Shown piece by piece: positions 26,662 through 35,954 of a stretch of DNA of 64,000 bases; positions within the stretch are counted from its first letter, which is position 1, and every line of letters starts with the position of its first letter. A program made the translations under genes and the position numbers. This DNA is from Lachnospiraceae bacterium (GTDB taxonomy: Bacteria > Bacillota > Clostridia > Lachnospirales > Lachnospiraceae), in the NCBI GenBank assembly GCA_017539565.1, contig JAFYCS010000077.1:1-64000 (forward strand). The letters are read 5' to 3'. The notes beneath the pieces were generated by a model. It saw nothing but the letters and a program-made list of their open reading frames with translations, had not been told where the DNA came from and did not search any database.

Positions 26662-27297
26662 TTACTCCAGGTTTAGGACATCAAGAACATTTTCAAGGAC
26701 CAGATCACAATAACGCATATCTTCGTCTGTGGGCCGTGTCAGATCAGGTATCATAACAGTGTAGAACCCGGCTGCTTTTGCACTCTTTATACCGTTAGGT
26801 GAATCTTCGACAGCGATCGCTTCCCCGGCGCTGCAGCCCGCAAGCTTAAGTGCCTCCAGATAAACATCCGGATATGGCTTTCCGCGTGATACACTTTTGG
26901 TCGATATAACACGTGACAGATCAAGGCTTAATCCGGCATCTTTGGTGTATCGTTCCACTCTGGATAATGGTGAAGCCGTAACGATATAATAAGCCCGCTT
27001 TATCCTTTCGATCTCTTTAAGCACTTCGGCTGCGCCGTTTTTGGCCCTGACCGGATACTCTGTGCGGTATTCCTCCATCAGCTTCTTTCTCATCTCCCGC
27101 ACCGTATCATAGATATCAGCGCCGAACCTTTCCTTAAACCATGCCCTTGAAAGCGCTGCATCAAGGCTTCTTAACGAAAGCGCTTCTTCATCTTTTATCG
27201 TATATCCGTACTCTGCTGCCGCCTCTTTCCAGAACCTGCGGTAAAGCGGCTCTGTATCGAGCAATACTCCGTCCAGGTCAAAAAAAACCGTTCTCAT
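26662..27297 (-). CDS. HAD-family hydrolase (beta-phosphoglucomutase-like)
   Basis: 211-aa subfamily IA phosphatase. Motif I FFDLDGVLLDTEPLY, motif II YIVTASPLSR, motif III Lys in SRGKPYPDVYLEA, motif IV AVEDSPNGIKSAKAAGF; a helical cap covers about 15-85. The pattern is that of beta-phosphoglucomutase/sugar-phosphate phosphatases. It follows the HD-domain gene by 13 bp and may be the last gene of the Bce-like cluster. Confidence 0.88.
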   Translation of the reverse strand: MRTVFFDLDGVLLDTEPLYRRFWKEAAAEYGYTIKDEEALSLRSLDAALSRAWFKERFGADIYDTVREMRKKLMEEYRTEYPVRAKNGAAEVLKEIERIKRAYYIVTASPLSRVERYTKDAGLSLDLSRVISTKSVSRGKPYPDVYLEALKLAGCSAGEAIAVEDSPNGIKSAKAAGFYTVMIPDLTRPTDEDMRYCDLVLENVLDVLNLE

Positions 27298-27310
27298 GAT
27301 CTCTGTCCCT

Positions 27311-28075
27311 TTAATACTTTATCTTCATTTTCTTTGCCAGTTCTTTTTCCAATTCATCATACTGTGCCTTCAGCCGCATGTCTTTCATATCATGTTTAAA
27401 GATGACATCAAAGTATCCCTGTTCCCTGGTTATGGCTATACTTTCGTCATAGACCAGCTCAAAAGCAAAACAGCACTTGGCGATCCAGTTTTCAAACATA
27501 TTCTTTTCCATTTTACCCGGAAGGCAGCGGTGAGCCCTGACATATTCCATCACTTCTTCACGTGCAGGCGCAGTAAGAGTGTCAACAAGTTTATTGCGCT
27601 CATCATACGGCGGCTCGGTCAGTACACGGAAGATATCGATCTTATCCGCATCCCTTAGGATATTGCAATACATTACAGTAGTCTCATCAAGCCCCTCCGG
27701 TATCACCAGTTTATTATGAGCCCTTATAGCAGTCTCTGCTATCTTCTCATAACCATCATGTGTAAAGCCAGGAAACGCACGCATCAGCATCTCCTCACCA
27801 AACAGTATATCTGCTCCCAACTCCGCATGATCGACCGACTCCGCATCCTTAAAAGTCCCATACCTTTTAAGCTGTTCAAAGCGTCCGATATCATGAAGCA
27901 GCCCCAATAGCCATGCAAGATCCGCATCGGCAGCTATACTCTTCGCTATCCTCTCCGCTATATCAGCCACACGGTATGTATGGTCTATCTTGAGCCTGAC
28001 TCTTATCTCTGTGCTGTCATATCTGTTTGTATATTCTTCAAATGCTGCTTTCGCTTTATCTCTGTCCATTATCAT
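27311..28075 (-). CDS. HD-domain hydrolase
   Basis: 254-aa HD-superfamily metal-dependent phosphohydrolase. The first His is in DHTYRVADIAERI, the HD pair in WLLGLLHDIGRFEQL, later ligands in EAHGA-like DHAELGADIL and AIRAHNKL, and an Asp in ILRDADKIDIFRVL. Substrate is not predictable; relatives act on nucleotides. It is 24 bp downstream of the sensor kinase and 13 bp upstream of the HAD gene. Confidence 0.85.
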   Translation of the reverse strand: MIMDRDKAKAAFEEYTNRYDSTEIRVRLKIDHTYRVADIAERIAKSIAADADLAWLLGLLHDIGRFEQLKRYGTFKDAESVDHAELGADILFGEEMLMRAFPGFTHDGYEKIAETAIRAHNKLVIPEGLDETTVMYCNILRDADKIDIFRVLTEPPYDERNKLVDTLTAPAREEVMEYVRAHRCLPGKMEKNMFENWIAKCCFAFELVYDESIAITREQGYFDVIFKHDMKDMRLKAQYDELEKELAKKMKIKY

Positions 28076-28099
28076 TTTAGCATCCTGTTGGTCCGTATC

Positions 28100-29068
28100 T
28101 TAAACATATAACGAGATCATAAACTTACTCCCCTTACCCACTTCACTCTCGACTTCGATCCTGCCGCCATGGGAGTTGATGATCTGCTTAGCCATTGCCA
28201 GACCTATGCCTACGCTGTTTGGCGATGAATTCCCCGCCTTATAGAAACGTTCGAATATATGAGGGAGATGTTCTTTATCAATGCCCTTTCCGTTATCTTC
28301 AATGACCAGGCTTGTATATATATTATTCTGGGTGGCACTTATTTTTACATGACCGCCTGCCGGCGTATGTTCGATACAGTTCTTGATTATGTTTGACAAC
28401 GCTTCTCTTAACCAGTGCTTATCGGCCTTTATCTTTATCATCCCGGGCACGCTGAATTCCGTTTCCACCTCTGCCACTTCCGCCAGTACGCTCAGCGAAT
28501 CCGAAATGTCATCCATCATATCTTTAAGCACAACCTGCTCCGCCTTCATCTCCAGCACTCCGGCTTCCAGCTGTGACAGTGTCAGAAGATTCCTGATCAG
28601 CCAGGTCATCTTGTTTATCTGCGAGTCTATCTTACCCGCATATTCCAGGCGCTGTTCTTCGCTCACTCCCGGTGCCATAAGAAGTTCTGTCATCAGAGAT
28701 ATGGCAGTAAGCGGTGTCTTGAACTGATGCGATATATCAGACATCATATCCGACATATATTTCTTCTGCTTATGCTCGGAGGAATACTGTTCACGCAGTA
28801 TGGTGACCACCTTGTATATCTCACTCTGCAGTATCCCTATGCTGCCCTCTGTTATCTCCGCGATCTCAGGAAGGGCGGCATGATCCTGTACTTTGGTGAT
28901 GTAATCCGTCAGCTCCCTGATCTGCTTTTCCAGTTTTCTCTTTTCTGTTATATCAACGATCATCAGCGCTGCTATACACACTGCCAGCACCGCCGTCATC
29001 CACAGCGGTTCCCTGATGATAAGGCATATTACTGCGGCCAGCGCTATGATCACAATCTTAAGCTTCAT
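28100..29068 (-). CDS. Sensor histidine kinase, intramembrane-sensing (Bce-like)
   Basis: 322-aa kinase with two close helices (about 4-20 and 23-41) joined by only a few residues, so it has no outside sensor domain. Linker coiled coil (45-105), phosphoacceptor His in MSDISHQFKTPLTAIS, N box NIIKNCIEH, G boxes VIEDNGKGI and VGIGLAMAKQI. Such BceS/intramembrane-sensing kinases are usually informed by a partner FtsX-type ABC transporter, which lies two genes upstream here. Confidence 0.92.
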   Translation of the reverse strand: MKLKIVIIALAAVICLIIREPLWMTAVLAVCIAALMIVDITEKRKLEKQIRELTDYITKVQDHAALPEIAEITEGSIGILQSEIYKVVTILREQYSSEHKQKKYMSDMMSDISHQFKTPLTAISLMTELLMAPGVSEEQRLEYAGKIDSQINKMTWLIRNLLTLSQLEAGVLEMKAEQVVLKDMMDDISDSLSVLAEVAEVETEFSVPGMIKIKADKHWLREALSNIIKNCIEHTPAGGHVKISATQNNIYTSLVIEDNGKGIDKEHLPHIFERFYKAGNSSPNSVGIGLAMAKQIINSHGGRIEVESEVGKGSKFMISLYV

Positions 29069-29088
29069 ACAATACTTTCATCCGTTCC

Positions 29089-29823
29089 TTATTCTGCATC
29101 CATACGGTATCCTATACCGCGCACAGTCTGTATCACCGGCTCGTCCCCTTCCTCTTCCAGCTTCTTCCTGAGTCTTCTTACATATACAGTAAGGGTATTG
29201 TCGTTAACAAAATCCCCTGCGCTGTCCCACATATCCGTAAGGATCTTTTGTCTGGTAAGAAGCTGCCCCCTGCTGCCTGCAAAGGTTAACAACAGTCTGT
29301 ACTCCACTGCCGATAAGAATATCTCTTCTGTACCGCGCATAACCTTTCCCGTACGGATATTGAGTTCATTCCTGCCTATCTTAATGATATCCGCATTTGC
29401 CGCCGGAGCTGCATCTGCTGTCTGACCGTCTGCCGCATCATTCTCTGCTACGCTTCTGCCGCTTCTTCTGATCACGGCCTTTATCCTGGCTATCAGTTCC
29501 CTAATGCGGAAAGGCTTGGAAATATAATCATCCGCCCCCTGTTCCAGTGCCAGCACAGTATGTATCTCATCATCACAGGCCGTAAGGAAGATGATCGGCA
29601 CTTCTGACTTTTCCCTGATAGCCTTGCAGATCTGATAGCCGTCACCATCCGGCAGATTAATATCAAGAAGGCACACATCAAAGTGTACCTCCTTTGAACC
29701 TCCTACCGCATCCAGCGCATCTTTCATACATCCGAAGGCGGTTGTCTCATAATTTTCCTGGGTAAGGGCCACCTTAAGCCCTTCAACTATTATCGGGTCA
29801 TCCTCAACTATAAGTACTCTCAT
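29089..29823 (-). CDS. Response regulator, OmpR/PhoB family
   Basis: 244-aa regulator: receiver domain 1-118 (VEDDPIIVEGL, phospho-Asp in VCLLDINLPDGDGY, Lys in YISKPFRIREL), an Ala/Asp-rich linker at about 128-150, and a winged-helix DNA-binding domain with LSAVEYRLLLTFAGS and VNDNTLTVYVRRLRKKLEEE to TVRGIGYRMD. The ATG at 29823 overlaps the permease stop as ATGA; longer in-frame starts lie inside the permease. Probable targets are the TGTCA repeats before the ABC genes. Confidence 0.93.
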   Translation of the reverse strand: MRVLIVEDDPIIVEGLKVALTQENYETTAFGCMKDALDAVGGSKEVHFDVCLLDINLPDGDGYQICKAIREKSEVPIIFLTACDDEIHTVLALEQGADDYISKPFRIRELIARIKAVIRRSGRSVAENDAADGQTADAAPAANADIIKIGRNELNIRTGKVMRGTEEIFLSAVEYRLLLTFAGSRGQLLTRQKILTDMWDSAGDFVNDNTLTVYVRRLRKKLEEEGDEPVIQTVRGIGYRMDAE

Positions 29824-32768
29824 ACCACTTCTGTTCTCACTTCGTCTATAAGTTCGTTCTTTCTCTTTTCGCTGTAGCAGACTGCGGTAAAGGTCAGCAG
29901 TCCCCCGCAGCTTATGACTATCGTCAGGACTATCATCCATACCGGAAGCGTAAATACCATCCTGCCGAATCTGTTATTTAATACCACCCGTAAGAATACC
30001 ACAAATGCCGCCGTTATCAAAGCAGAATATATAAAGGATTTTGCCAGCAGCCTTATGTTTTCCCACATGAGCATTTGCGCTTTCTGCTTCTTTGTGATAC
30101 CCATGGAATCCAGAACGGAGAGTTCACGGTGTCTTGCCAGTCTTCTGCCCATCACTGAATTATACAGGTTAAGCAGGCATATTATCGCGATCAGGATCGT
30201 AAAACATACGGAAACTATCGAAAGGATATTAAGTGCGGCAGTTTTAAAATCCGTATATTCACTTAACATTGATGCAGATGAAAGCGCGCTGTCTCCGTAT
30301 TCATTCTTTATCTGTGACAATCTCCTTATCAGTGATGAGTCATCATTGTTTACGTTAAAGAGGATATAACGTACGCCTATATCAGCCATGCCATCATCGG
30401 GCGTATTGTTTCTTAAATACTCATATGTTTCTTCGGGAACAAAGAGCCAGAAGGCCTTTCCGTGAAAGCTGCCGTATTCTTCCAGATCCCCTGCCGTTAA
30501 GTAACCCGCAAAAGTAACAGGTATATCAACTTCCAGTATTTCTTCATTTTCCGCATCGTAATCTGTTGTGAGCATGTTAAAACTCATTCCTTCCTTTACA
30601 TCAAGGACACGCTTAAGCTGGTAATTCGTATAATCCGGCGTTACTGCTCCTTCAAACGCAAACTTGTATTCATCCGTAGTAAGCTCCACCGTATCATATG
30701 CCAGAACAGGATTCTTAAGTCCTTCTGTTTTGATGCCCGCTTTATCCGCCAGTTCGGCAAATTCCTCATCTGAGATCGTGAGCATGTTCACTTCCGGATT
30801 CCCCCATACCGAATCCGGTTCAAGATAATTAGATACTATCAGTTCCGGGATACCGCCGGGAAAATACATTTCCAGCAGCGTTTTAAGTGTGTTATAGAAT
30901 TCATCCGTAAAATCCCCTATCGCAATGTTGTATTTAAAGTAACTGTAATTCATCACCGTGTAGCCGTCCAGCTCATCGGAAGTCAAAATATCATTTACTC
31001 CTGAATAAAACTGCAGATCATCATCCACACCGAATGAATATGCATACCCCTGATATTTTTCTCCGGGTATAAACTCTTCCCTGTTTGCTTTACTCCTGAA
31101 TATATCCGAAAAGCTGCGTACCGCAAAGGCTGTGACAAGGGTGAGTACCGTAAAGGCAGTGATGCTTCTTACTATACCCTTTGTGGAATAGCGGTTCCGG
31201 CTTACGGAAGCTGCAGCCAGGAGCTGTTCCGGCATGCCTTTTTTCATGTATGATAATAATGTCCTGAATCCTTTCTTTTTCTTAACAGTAGTGATCTCTC
31301 CGCTGCGTATGCTTTCCACAGGGCCCACCTTGCTGATCTTTATCGCAGGTATCAGAGCCGACAGCCACACTGCTATGATCGAAAAGAGTATTATAAAGAT
31401 GATGTTTACGGGATTTACCACCAGATTGCATTCTATCTCACAGCTCCTTCCGGTGATCACGTTGGTGGCGATCATACTGATGATATCTGCAAAGTGGGGA
31501 TACAGCAGGCTCATACCGCCTTTTACCACCAGGAGCCCCAGTATGATACCGGCAGGCAGTGCAGGAATGAGCAGAGAGAACACTTCATAATAAACACTCC
31601 ATCTCTTCTGTTTTCCGGTAGCCCCTACCGATGAAAGCATCCCAAGGTAACGCGCCCTCTCATTATAAGAGATACTGAACACATTATAGATCAGGACAAG
31701 GGAAGCTGCCGTGATCAGGACTATGAAGAATGCCTGGGCAAAGATCATCAGTGAATTCAGGTTTCCGTCCGTCCCTTTTGATGCAAAGGTCAGCAGCATA
31801 CCGTTCGACACTATCCTTCCGTCCTCTATAGGGATATGCGTACCGTATTCCGTCACATATGCAGCGCCTGAACTCCTGACCTTTTCTCTCTCCTCTTCAC
31901 TCCTGTGGCTGTCCAGGATCATAGCGATCTTTGCGAAAGCATCATCTTTTGACTTAAGATCTGTTGTTAAAACGATATTTACCTGCTCATCTTCTGCAAC
32001 TGCCATGTCAGTCTTCATCAGAGCCATGTAACCTGCCTGGCCCTCTGACTCATAGTAAGGAGCCTCCATTATTCCGACAACAGTGACCGTCTTCTTTAAA
32101 CCGGCGGGAACGTGGATCACTTCAAAATCCGCATTGGTAAACAGATACCCGAAATGATCGGGAAGTTTTACCGTATCCCCATGCATTACGGTAAAGCCTG
32201 AGAAAAACGTGATACCACCGGGCTCGCTGCCCTGTGCGATCTTTTCTTCCTCCCCTTCTTTGTAGAAAGCATGGATATATCTGTCAAAGGTATCTATATC
32301 GATGGTATCACCGATCTTTATATCTGATCCTTCCTTTATGGCCCGCTCACTGATAAGGATCTCACTATCATTCTGAGGCACGCGGCCTTCCTTAACATTT
32401 ATGTTCATCCAGTCAAAGAGTTTATCGGAATAACCCTTGATCTCGAGGAAAGGCGTGTTATCCGGATTACCGCTCTTATTAAACTCCGTATATCCCAGTG
32501 GTCTGGAAACGCCTATTGTATCAACACAGTCAAGTGCTGCTATCTCATTAACGATATTACCGTCAACATCGTATACCTGATAATGCCAGCTGCCCTGATC
32601 CGCTTCCACGGCCCTCCTAATAAAATCCATGACCGTGTCTTTACCGATAAAAACAGCTGTCATCAGGATCACCATTACCAGTATTCCTGCAAAAGTTATG
32701 ACAGTGCGCTTTTTATTCCTGCGCATATATGTTCCTGTTACTTTAAAAACTATCTTCTTATTATTCAT
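29820..32768 (-). CDS. ABC transporter permease, FtsX/MacB type, large
   Basis: 982-aa membrane protein with two FtsX-type units: helix near 20-42, a large outside domain (about 50-330), three helices (about 340-470), then a second N-terminal helix, a second outside domain (about 560-830) and three final helices ending at 960. Each half looks like a MacB permease, so it is a fused double permease. With its ATPase and two-component system it resembles antimicrobial-peptide sensing/resistance modules. The actual substrate is not visible. Confidence 0.9.
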   Translation of the reverse strand: MNNKKIVFKVTGTYMRRNKKRTVITFAGILVMVILMTAVFIGKDTVMDFIRRAVEADQGSWHYQVYDVDGNIVNEIAALDCVDTIGVSRPLGYTEFNKSGNPDNTPFLEIKGYSDKLFDWMNINVKEGRVPQNDSEILISERAIKEGSDIKIGDTIDIDTFDRYIHAFYKEGEEEKIAQGSEPGGITFFSGFTVMHGDTVKLPDHFGYLFTNADFEVIHVPAGLKKTVTVVGIMEAPYYESEGQAGYMALMKTDMAVAEDEQVNIVLTTDLKSKDDAFAKIAMILDSHRSEEEREKVRSSGAAYVTEYGTHIPIEDGRIVSNGMLLTFASKGTDGNLNSLMIFAQAFFIVLITAASLVLIYNVFSISYNERARYLGMLSSVGATGKQKRWSVYYEVFSLLIPALPAGIILGLLVVKGGMSLLYPHFADIISMIATNVITGRSCEIECNLVVNPVNIIFIILFSIIAVWLSALIPAIKISKVGPVESIRSGEITTVKKKKGFRTLLSYMKKGMPEQLLAAASVSRNRYSTKGIVRSITAFTVLTLVTAFAVRSFSDIFRSKANREEFIPGEKYQGYAYSFGVDDDLQFYSGVNDILTSDELDGYTVMNYSYFKYNIAIGDFTDEFYNTLKTLLEMYFPGGIPELIVSNYLEPDSVWGNPEVNMLTISDEEFAELADKAGIKTEGLKNPVLAYDTVELTTDEYKFAFEGAVTPDYTNYQLKRVLDVKEGMSFNMLTTDYDAENEEILEVDIPVTFAGYLTAGDLEEYGSFHGKAFWLFVPEETYEYLRNNTPDDGMADIGVRYILFNVNNDDSSLIRRLSQIKNEYGDSALSSASMLSEYTDFKTAALNILSIVSVCFTILIAIICLLNLYNSVMGRRLARHRELSVLDSMGITKKQKAQMLMWENIRLLAKSFIYSALITAAFVVFLRVVLNNRFGRMVFTLPVWMIVLTIVISCGGLLTFTAVCYSEKRKNELIDEVRTEVV

Positions 32769-32780
32769 CTCCCTGTCCCC

Positions 32781-33470
32781 TTATACGATATTTCTTACCT
32801 TTTCGTTCTTTATGATCCTGCCGTCCTCTATGCTTATCACTCTGTCTGCCTGCATTGCCAGGCCTTCGTCATGTGTTATGAGTATCAGTGTCTGCTCGTT
32901 TTTCTTATTTGATTCTTTCAGCAGCTCTATTATCTCTTCTCCGGTCTTCCGATCCAGATTGCCGGTGGGTTCATCCGCCAGGAGTATCGCCGGATGGCTG
33001 TATAATGCACGTCCTATGGATACACGTTGCTGCTGTCCGCCTGATAACTGACTGGGAAGGTTACCTCTCCTGTCTGTCAGACCCAGATGCTCTACCACAC
33101 TATCCAGCCTTTCTTTATCAAGTGGCCTGCCGTCCAGTAAATGCGGCAGTGCTATATTCTCGTCTATATTCAGCACCGGCATCAGATTGTAGAACTGATA
33201 GACCAGGCCGATCTGTCGTCTTCTGAATATCGCCAGCTTGTCTTCGCTTAAGCTGTGTATATCCGTTCCGTCTATAAAGACCTTTCCTTCCGTGGGCTTA
33301 TCCACACCACCCAGGATATGCAGCAGGGTTGACTTGCCGCTTCCCGAAGGGCCAATGATGGATACGAACTCGCCTTTCTCCACCGTAAAGCTTACCTTGT
33401 CCAGAGCCCTTACTTCCGTCTCTCCGGCACCGTATATCTTTGATATGTTTTCGCATTTGAGTATTTCCAT
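32781..33470 (-). CDS. ABC transporter ATP-binding protein (LolD/MacB/BceA type)
   Basis: 229-aa ATPase for the FtsX permease 12 bp downstream. Walker A IIGPSGSGKSTLLHIL, Q loop LVYQFYNLMP, signature LSGGQQQRVSIGRAL, Walker B ILLADEPTGNLDRKTG, switch His LITHDEGL. First gene of the cluster ATPase-permease-regulator-kinase, possibly continuing to HD and HAD. Three TGTCA repeats lie within 90 bp upstream. Confidence 0.93.
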   Translation of the reverse strand: MEILKCENISKIYGAGETEVRALDKVSFTVEKGEFVSIIGPSGSGKSTLLHILGGVDKPTEGKVFIDGTDIHSLSEDKLAIFRRRQIGLVYQFYNLMPVLNIDENIALPHLLDGRPLDKERLDSVVEHLGLTDRRGNLPSQLSGGQQQRVSIGRALYSHPAILLADEPTGNLDRKTGEEIIELLKESNKKNEQTLILITHDEGLAMQADRVISIEDGRIIKNEKVRNIV

Positions 33471-33532
33471 TATTCCATCCTCTCATTCTTATGTTTCTGT
33501 CTTCTGACATTTACCACTATATCACAGTATCA

Positions 33533-33570
33533 TGACAACACGATGACAATTAAGGTGACAGTTTAGTCAC
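33533..33570 (-). promoter_or_regulatory. Direct-repeat operator before the ABC/two-component cluster
   Basis: TGTCA occurs three times on the minus strand (at 33560-33556, 33548-33544 and 33537-33533) with 12- and 11-bp periods, as expected for an OmpR-type regulator bound on one helix face. The outermost copy is also half of an inverted repeat GTGAC-N6-GTCAC. A -10 like TATAGT lies about 12 bp downstream. Confidence 0.5.
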
Positions 33571-33620
33571 ATTCAGGCGCTGCGGCGTGGCTGCAGATCA
33601 CCTTACGCGGACATATGCAC

Positions 33621-33650
33621 AAAAAAAAGAGCTGCATATCTGCAGCTCTC
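33621..33650 (-). terminator. Terminator after the RelA/SpoT-like gene
   Basis: Minus-strand stem GAGCTGCA/TGCAGCTC with a TATC-type loop, followed by eight T. It lies about 60 bp after the stop codon. Confidence 0.92.
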
Positions 33651-33711
33651 ATAATACCTGTATAGGAATACTTTATGATCTTGTGATCAGTTTTTGTTTT
33701 GGATACTATCC

Positions 33712-34692
33712 TCATATCAGATCGTTCTGAAATCTCGATAAGTGTTCATAAGGTAATATCAGCCTGCCCCTGTACAGCCCGCATCCGTCATTGATCAGGT
33801 TATTGTTCACCGCGCCGAACATGTTGACATCCACCTTGTTCAGTTCGAGCTGCTGCAAAAGCATGCCGCGTTCAAAAGCATCGTCAAAGTATATATTCTC
33901 TCCTACCGGTATGGCTTCACGCCTTGCCCGCTCTTCCTCCTGCCGCTTTTCATAGCCCAGATGATTGGCAGGACCTATCTCGGCATTGTCATCCATTTCC
34001 TTGGTACGGATCTGCACCTCGATATCGCTTCTGGACGTATTGTCAAAGAAGGATATATGCAGCGACTTATATCCGAAAAAGTTGGGATTCTCGATATAAT
34101 CCCTGTAATACTGTCTGTATCTTTCACCTATCGTTTTGCTATATATGTCTATTCCCGATATCTCCGGTTTGAACCCGCGCTCTTCAAGAAAATCCGGCAA
34201 TGCATCAGCTATCTCATACAGATAGCCCAGTTCCCGCTCCTGCCTGTTTTCCCCTGACTTCAAATGACACTGCGGCAGTGATATGACGATCCTGTAAGCA
34301 ATAAGGTCTTTTATCCTTCCTATCCGGTCCTTTATCTCAGCCTCCGAAGGATATCCCCCGGTCCTGCAATGATAATCATAGATGAACTCGACTATATTTC
34401 CGTTAATCTTTTCTTCAAGGCGTATGAGTGACTTGATCCTGCCCTTAAACGTAAATGCCAGATACGGATATCTATCTGCCATATACTTATAGAATTCCCT
34501 TATCTTCTGGGACTGCGCGGTAAGGAAATCATTATGCTCCAGCAGATCTATCATCATGAGCAGGCAGTTACTGTGAGCCAGGTCTATACCGTTGTCATTC
34601 TCTATCGCACTGTTCTTAAGATCCTGCGAATAACAATGCAGTATCTTGACTACAGTATCACCTTTATACAGGTAATCGTTAAGTGTTATCAT
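33712..34692 (-). CDS. RelA/SpoT synthetase-domain protein (lone alarmone synthetase-like)
   Basis: 326-aa protein with a RelA/SpoT nucleotidyltransferase domain over about 85-265: FKGRIKSLIRLEEKI, IKDLIAYRIVI, NPNFFGYKSLHISF and DIEVQIRTKEMDDNAEIGPA match the (p)ppGpp synthetase motifs, including the metal-binding Asp (KDLIAYR) and Glu (EVQIRT). No HD hydrolase, TGS or ACT domain, so it would be a lone synthetase, longer than small alarmone synthetases, with an extra N-terminal helical part. The ATG at 34692 has GAAGGAG 6 bp before it. A terminator-like hairpin ends 18 bp upstream. Confidence 0.82.
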   Translation of the reverse strand: MITLNDYLYKGDTVVKILHCYSQDLKNSAIENDNGIDLAHSNCLLMMIDLLEHNDFLTAQSQKIREFYKYMADRYPYLAFTFKGRIKSLIRLEEKINGNIVEFIYDYHCRTGGYPSEAEIKDRIGRIKDLIAYRIVISLPQCHLKSGENRQERELGYLYEIADALPDFLEERGFKPEISGIDIYSKTIGERYRQYYRDYIENPNFFGYKSLHISFFDNTSRSDIEVQIRTKEMDDNAEIGPANHLGYEKRQEEERARREAIPVGENIYFDDAFERGMLLQQLELNKVDVNMFGAVNNNLINDGCGLYRGRLILPYEHLSRFQNDLI

Positions 34693-34710
34693 ATCTTCTC
34701 CTTCATAATA

Positions 34711-34749
34711 CAAAAAAGGCAAAGACACCTGTCCGGGCGCCTTTGCCTT
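34711..34749 (-). terminator. Terminator after the iron alcohol dehydrogenase (hairpin family copy 1)
   Basis: On the minus strand AAGGCAAAGGCGCC pairs with GGTGTCTTTGCCTT (G-U pairs allowed), followed by TTTTTT. It closes the 12-gene amine operon. It also lies only 18 bp before the RelA-like ATG, so that gene is read through it or from a start upstream of it; a TTGACA overlaps the dehydrogenase stop. Confidence 0.8.
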
Positions 34750-34776
34750 ACAACAAAGCTATGATATCACATTCTG

Positions 34777-35940
34777 TCAATAAAGGCAATTTCTGTATAT
34801 CTGCTCCACATCGGAAGCATCCAGCTTAACATATGCCCTGGTCTTAAGCGTGCTCGTCCTTACTGCCTCGGCCGCCATTTCCGCAAGCCGCGAATCGTCG
34901 ATCCCCACATCAGATAATCTTGATGGAAGCCCTAAGGACTTAAAAAATCCTTCCGTCAGTTCTATTCCTTTTACAGCCGCCTTTAGGTCATCCTCTTCTA
35001 TTACATCCCAGACGTTTTTGGCATACATTGCAAATCTCTTTTTCGTATCATCATTCAGTATATATCTCATCCACGCGGGAGTCAGTATTGCAAGTCCGAC
35101 ACCGTGGGTAATGTCATAAAAAGCTGACAGTTCATGCTCCATGGGATGAACACTCCACCCTCCGCCTTTGCCGAAGGTCAGCAGATGATTAAGGGCTATA
35201 CTGCTGCACCACATAAGATTTGACCTTGCTTCATAGTTATCCGGCTCCTTCATGGCTATAGGCCCGTATTTAAAGCAGGTCTTCAGTGCCGCTTCACTGA
35301 AACGGTCCGTTAAGTAGGCCCCGTCATTGGGCTGGAAATACTGCTCAAATATATGAGATATGATATCCGCTGTTCCCGCAGCTGTCTGGGAAGCCGGCAG
35401 GGTAAACAGATATGTCGGATCGCATACGGAAAGTGTGGGATACAAAAGCGGATGATTGATCTCCAGCTTCTCTTTAGTCATCTCATTGCTTATGACCGCC
35501 CCCGGGTTCATCTCCGAACCTGTGGCACAGATAGTCAATACCGTAAATACCGGAAGCGCCTTAGTTACCAGAGATCTGTCCAATACCATATCCCAGGGAT
35601 CACCGTCGTAAAAGGTCCCGCAGGCTATATGCTTGGATGCATCGATGACACTTCCTCCTCCTACCGCCAGTATTACATCTATCCCTTTTTCTTTACATAT
35701 CTCTACACCTTTTCTTACGGATGTGATCTTAGGGTTAGGTTCTATGCCCGGAAGCTCATATATCTCATGATCTTTGAGCACTTCATAAACCTTATCATAC
35801 AGCCCGGTCTTTTTGATACTCCCTCCTCCATATACCAGAAGCACTTTCCTGCCGTATTTTCCTATTTCTTTATCCAGGCATTCTATCTGCCCTCTTCCGA
35901 ATCTTATGTCCGTAGGTACACAAAATGCATAATCATTCAT
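34777..35940 (-). CDS. Iron-containing alcohol dehydrogenase (BdhA/YqdH-like)
   Basis: 387-aa type III alcohol dehydrogenase, probably NADPH-dependent, interconverting an aldehyde and alcohol. GGGSIKKTGLYDKV and AVGGGSVIDASKHIA form the nucleotide site; the iron ligands are Asp/His in AGTADIISHIFEQYF and the His residues in WSVHPMEHELSAFYDITHG. Last gene of the amine operon, 14 bp after the DadA-like gene. It could reduce an aldehyde released by amine oxidation; this is inferred from position. Confidence 0.9.
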   Translation of the reverse strand: MNDYAFCVPTDIRFGRGQIECLDKEIGKYGRKVLLVYGGGSIKKTGLYDKVYEVLKDHEIYELPGIEPNPKITSVRKGVEICKEKGIDVILAVGGGSVIDASKHIACGTFYDGDPWDMVLDRSLVTKALPVFTVLTICATGSEMNPGAVISNEMTKEKLEINHPLLYPTLSVCDPTYLFTLPASQTAAGTADIISHIFEQYFQPNDGAYLTDRFSEAALKTCFKYGPIAMKEPDNYEARSNLMWCSSIALNHLLTFGKGGGWSVHPMEHELSAFYDITHGVGLAILTPAWMRYILNDDTKKRFAMYAKNVWDVIEEDDLKAAVKGIELTEGFFKSLGLPSRLSDVGIDDSRLAEMAAEAVRTSTLKTRAYVKLDASDVEQIYRNCLY

Positions 35941-35954
35941 ATCTGCGTCCTCCT

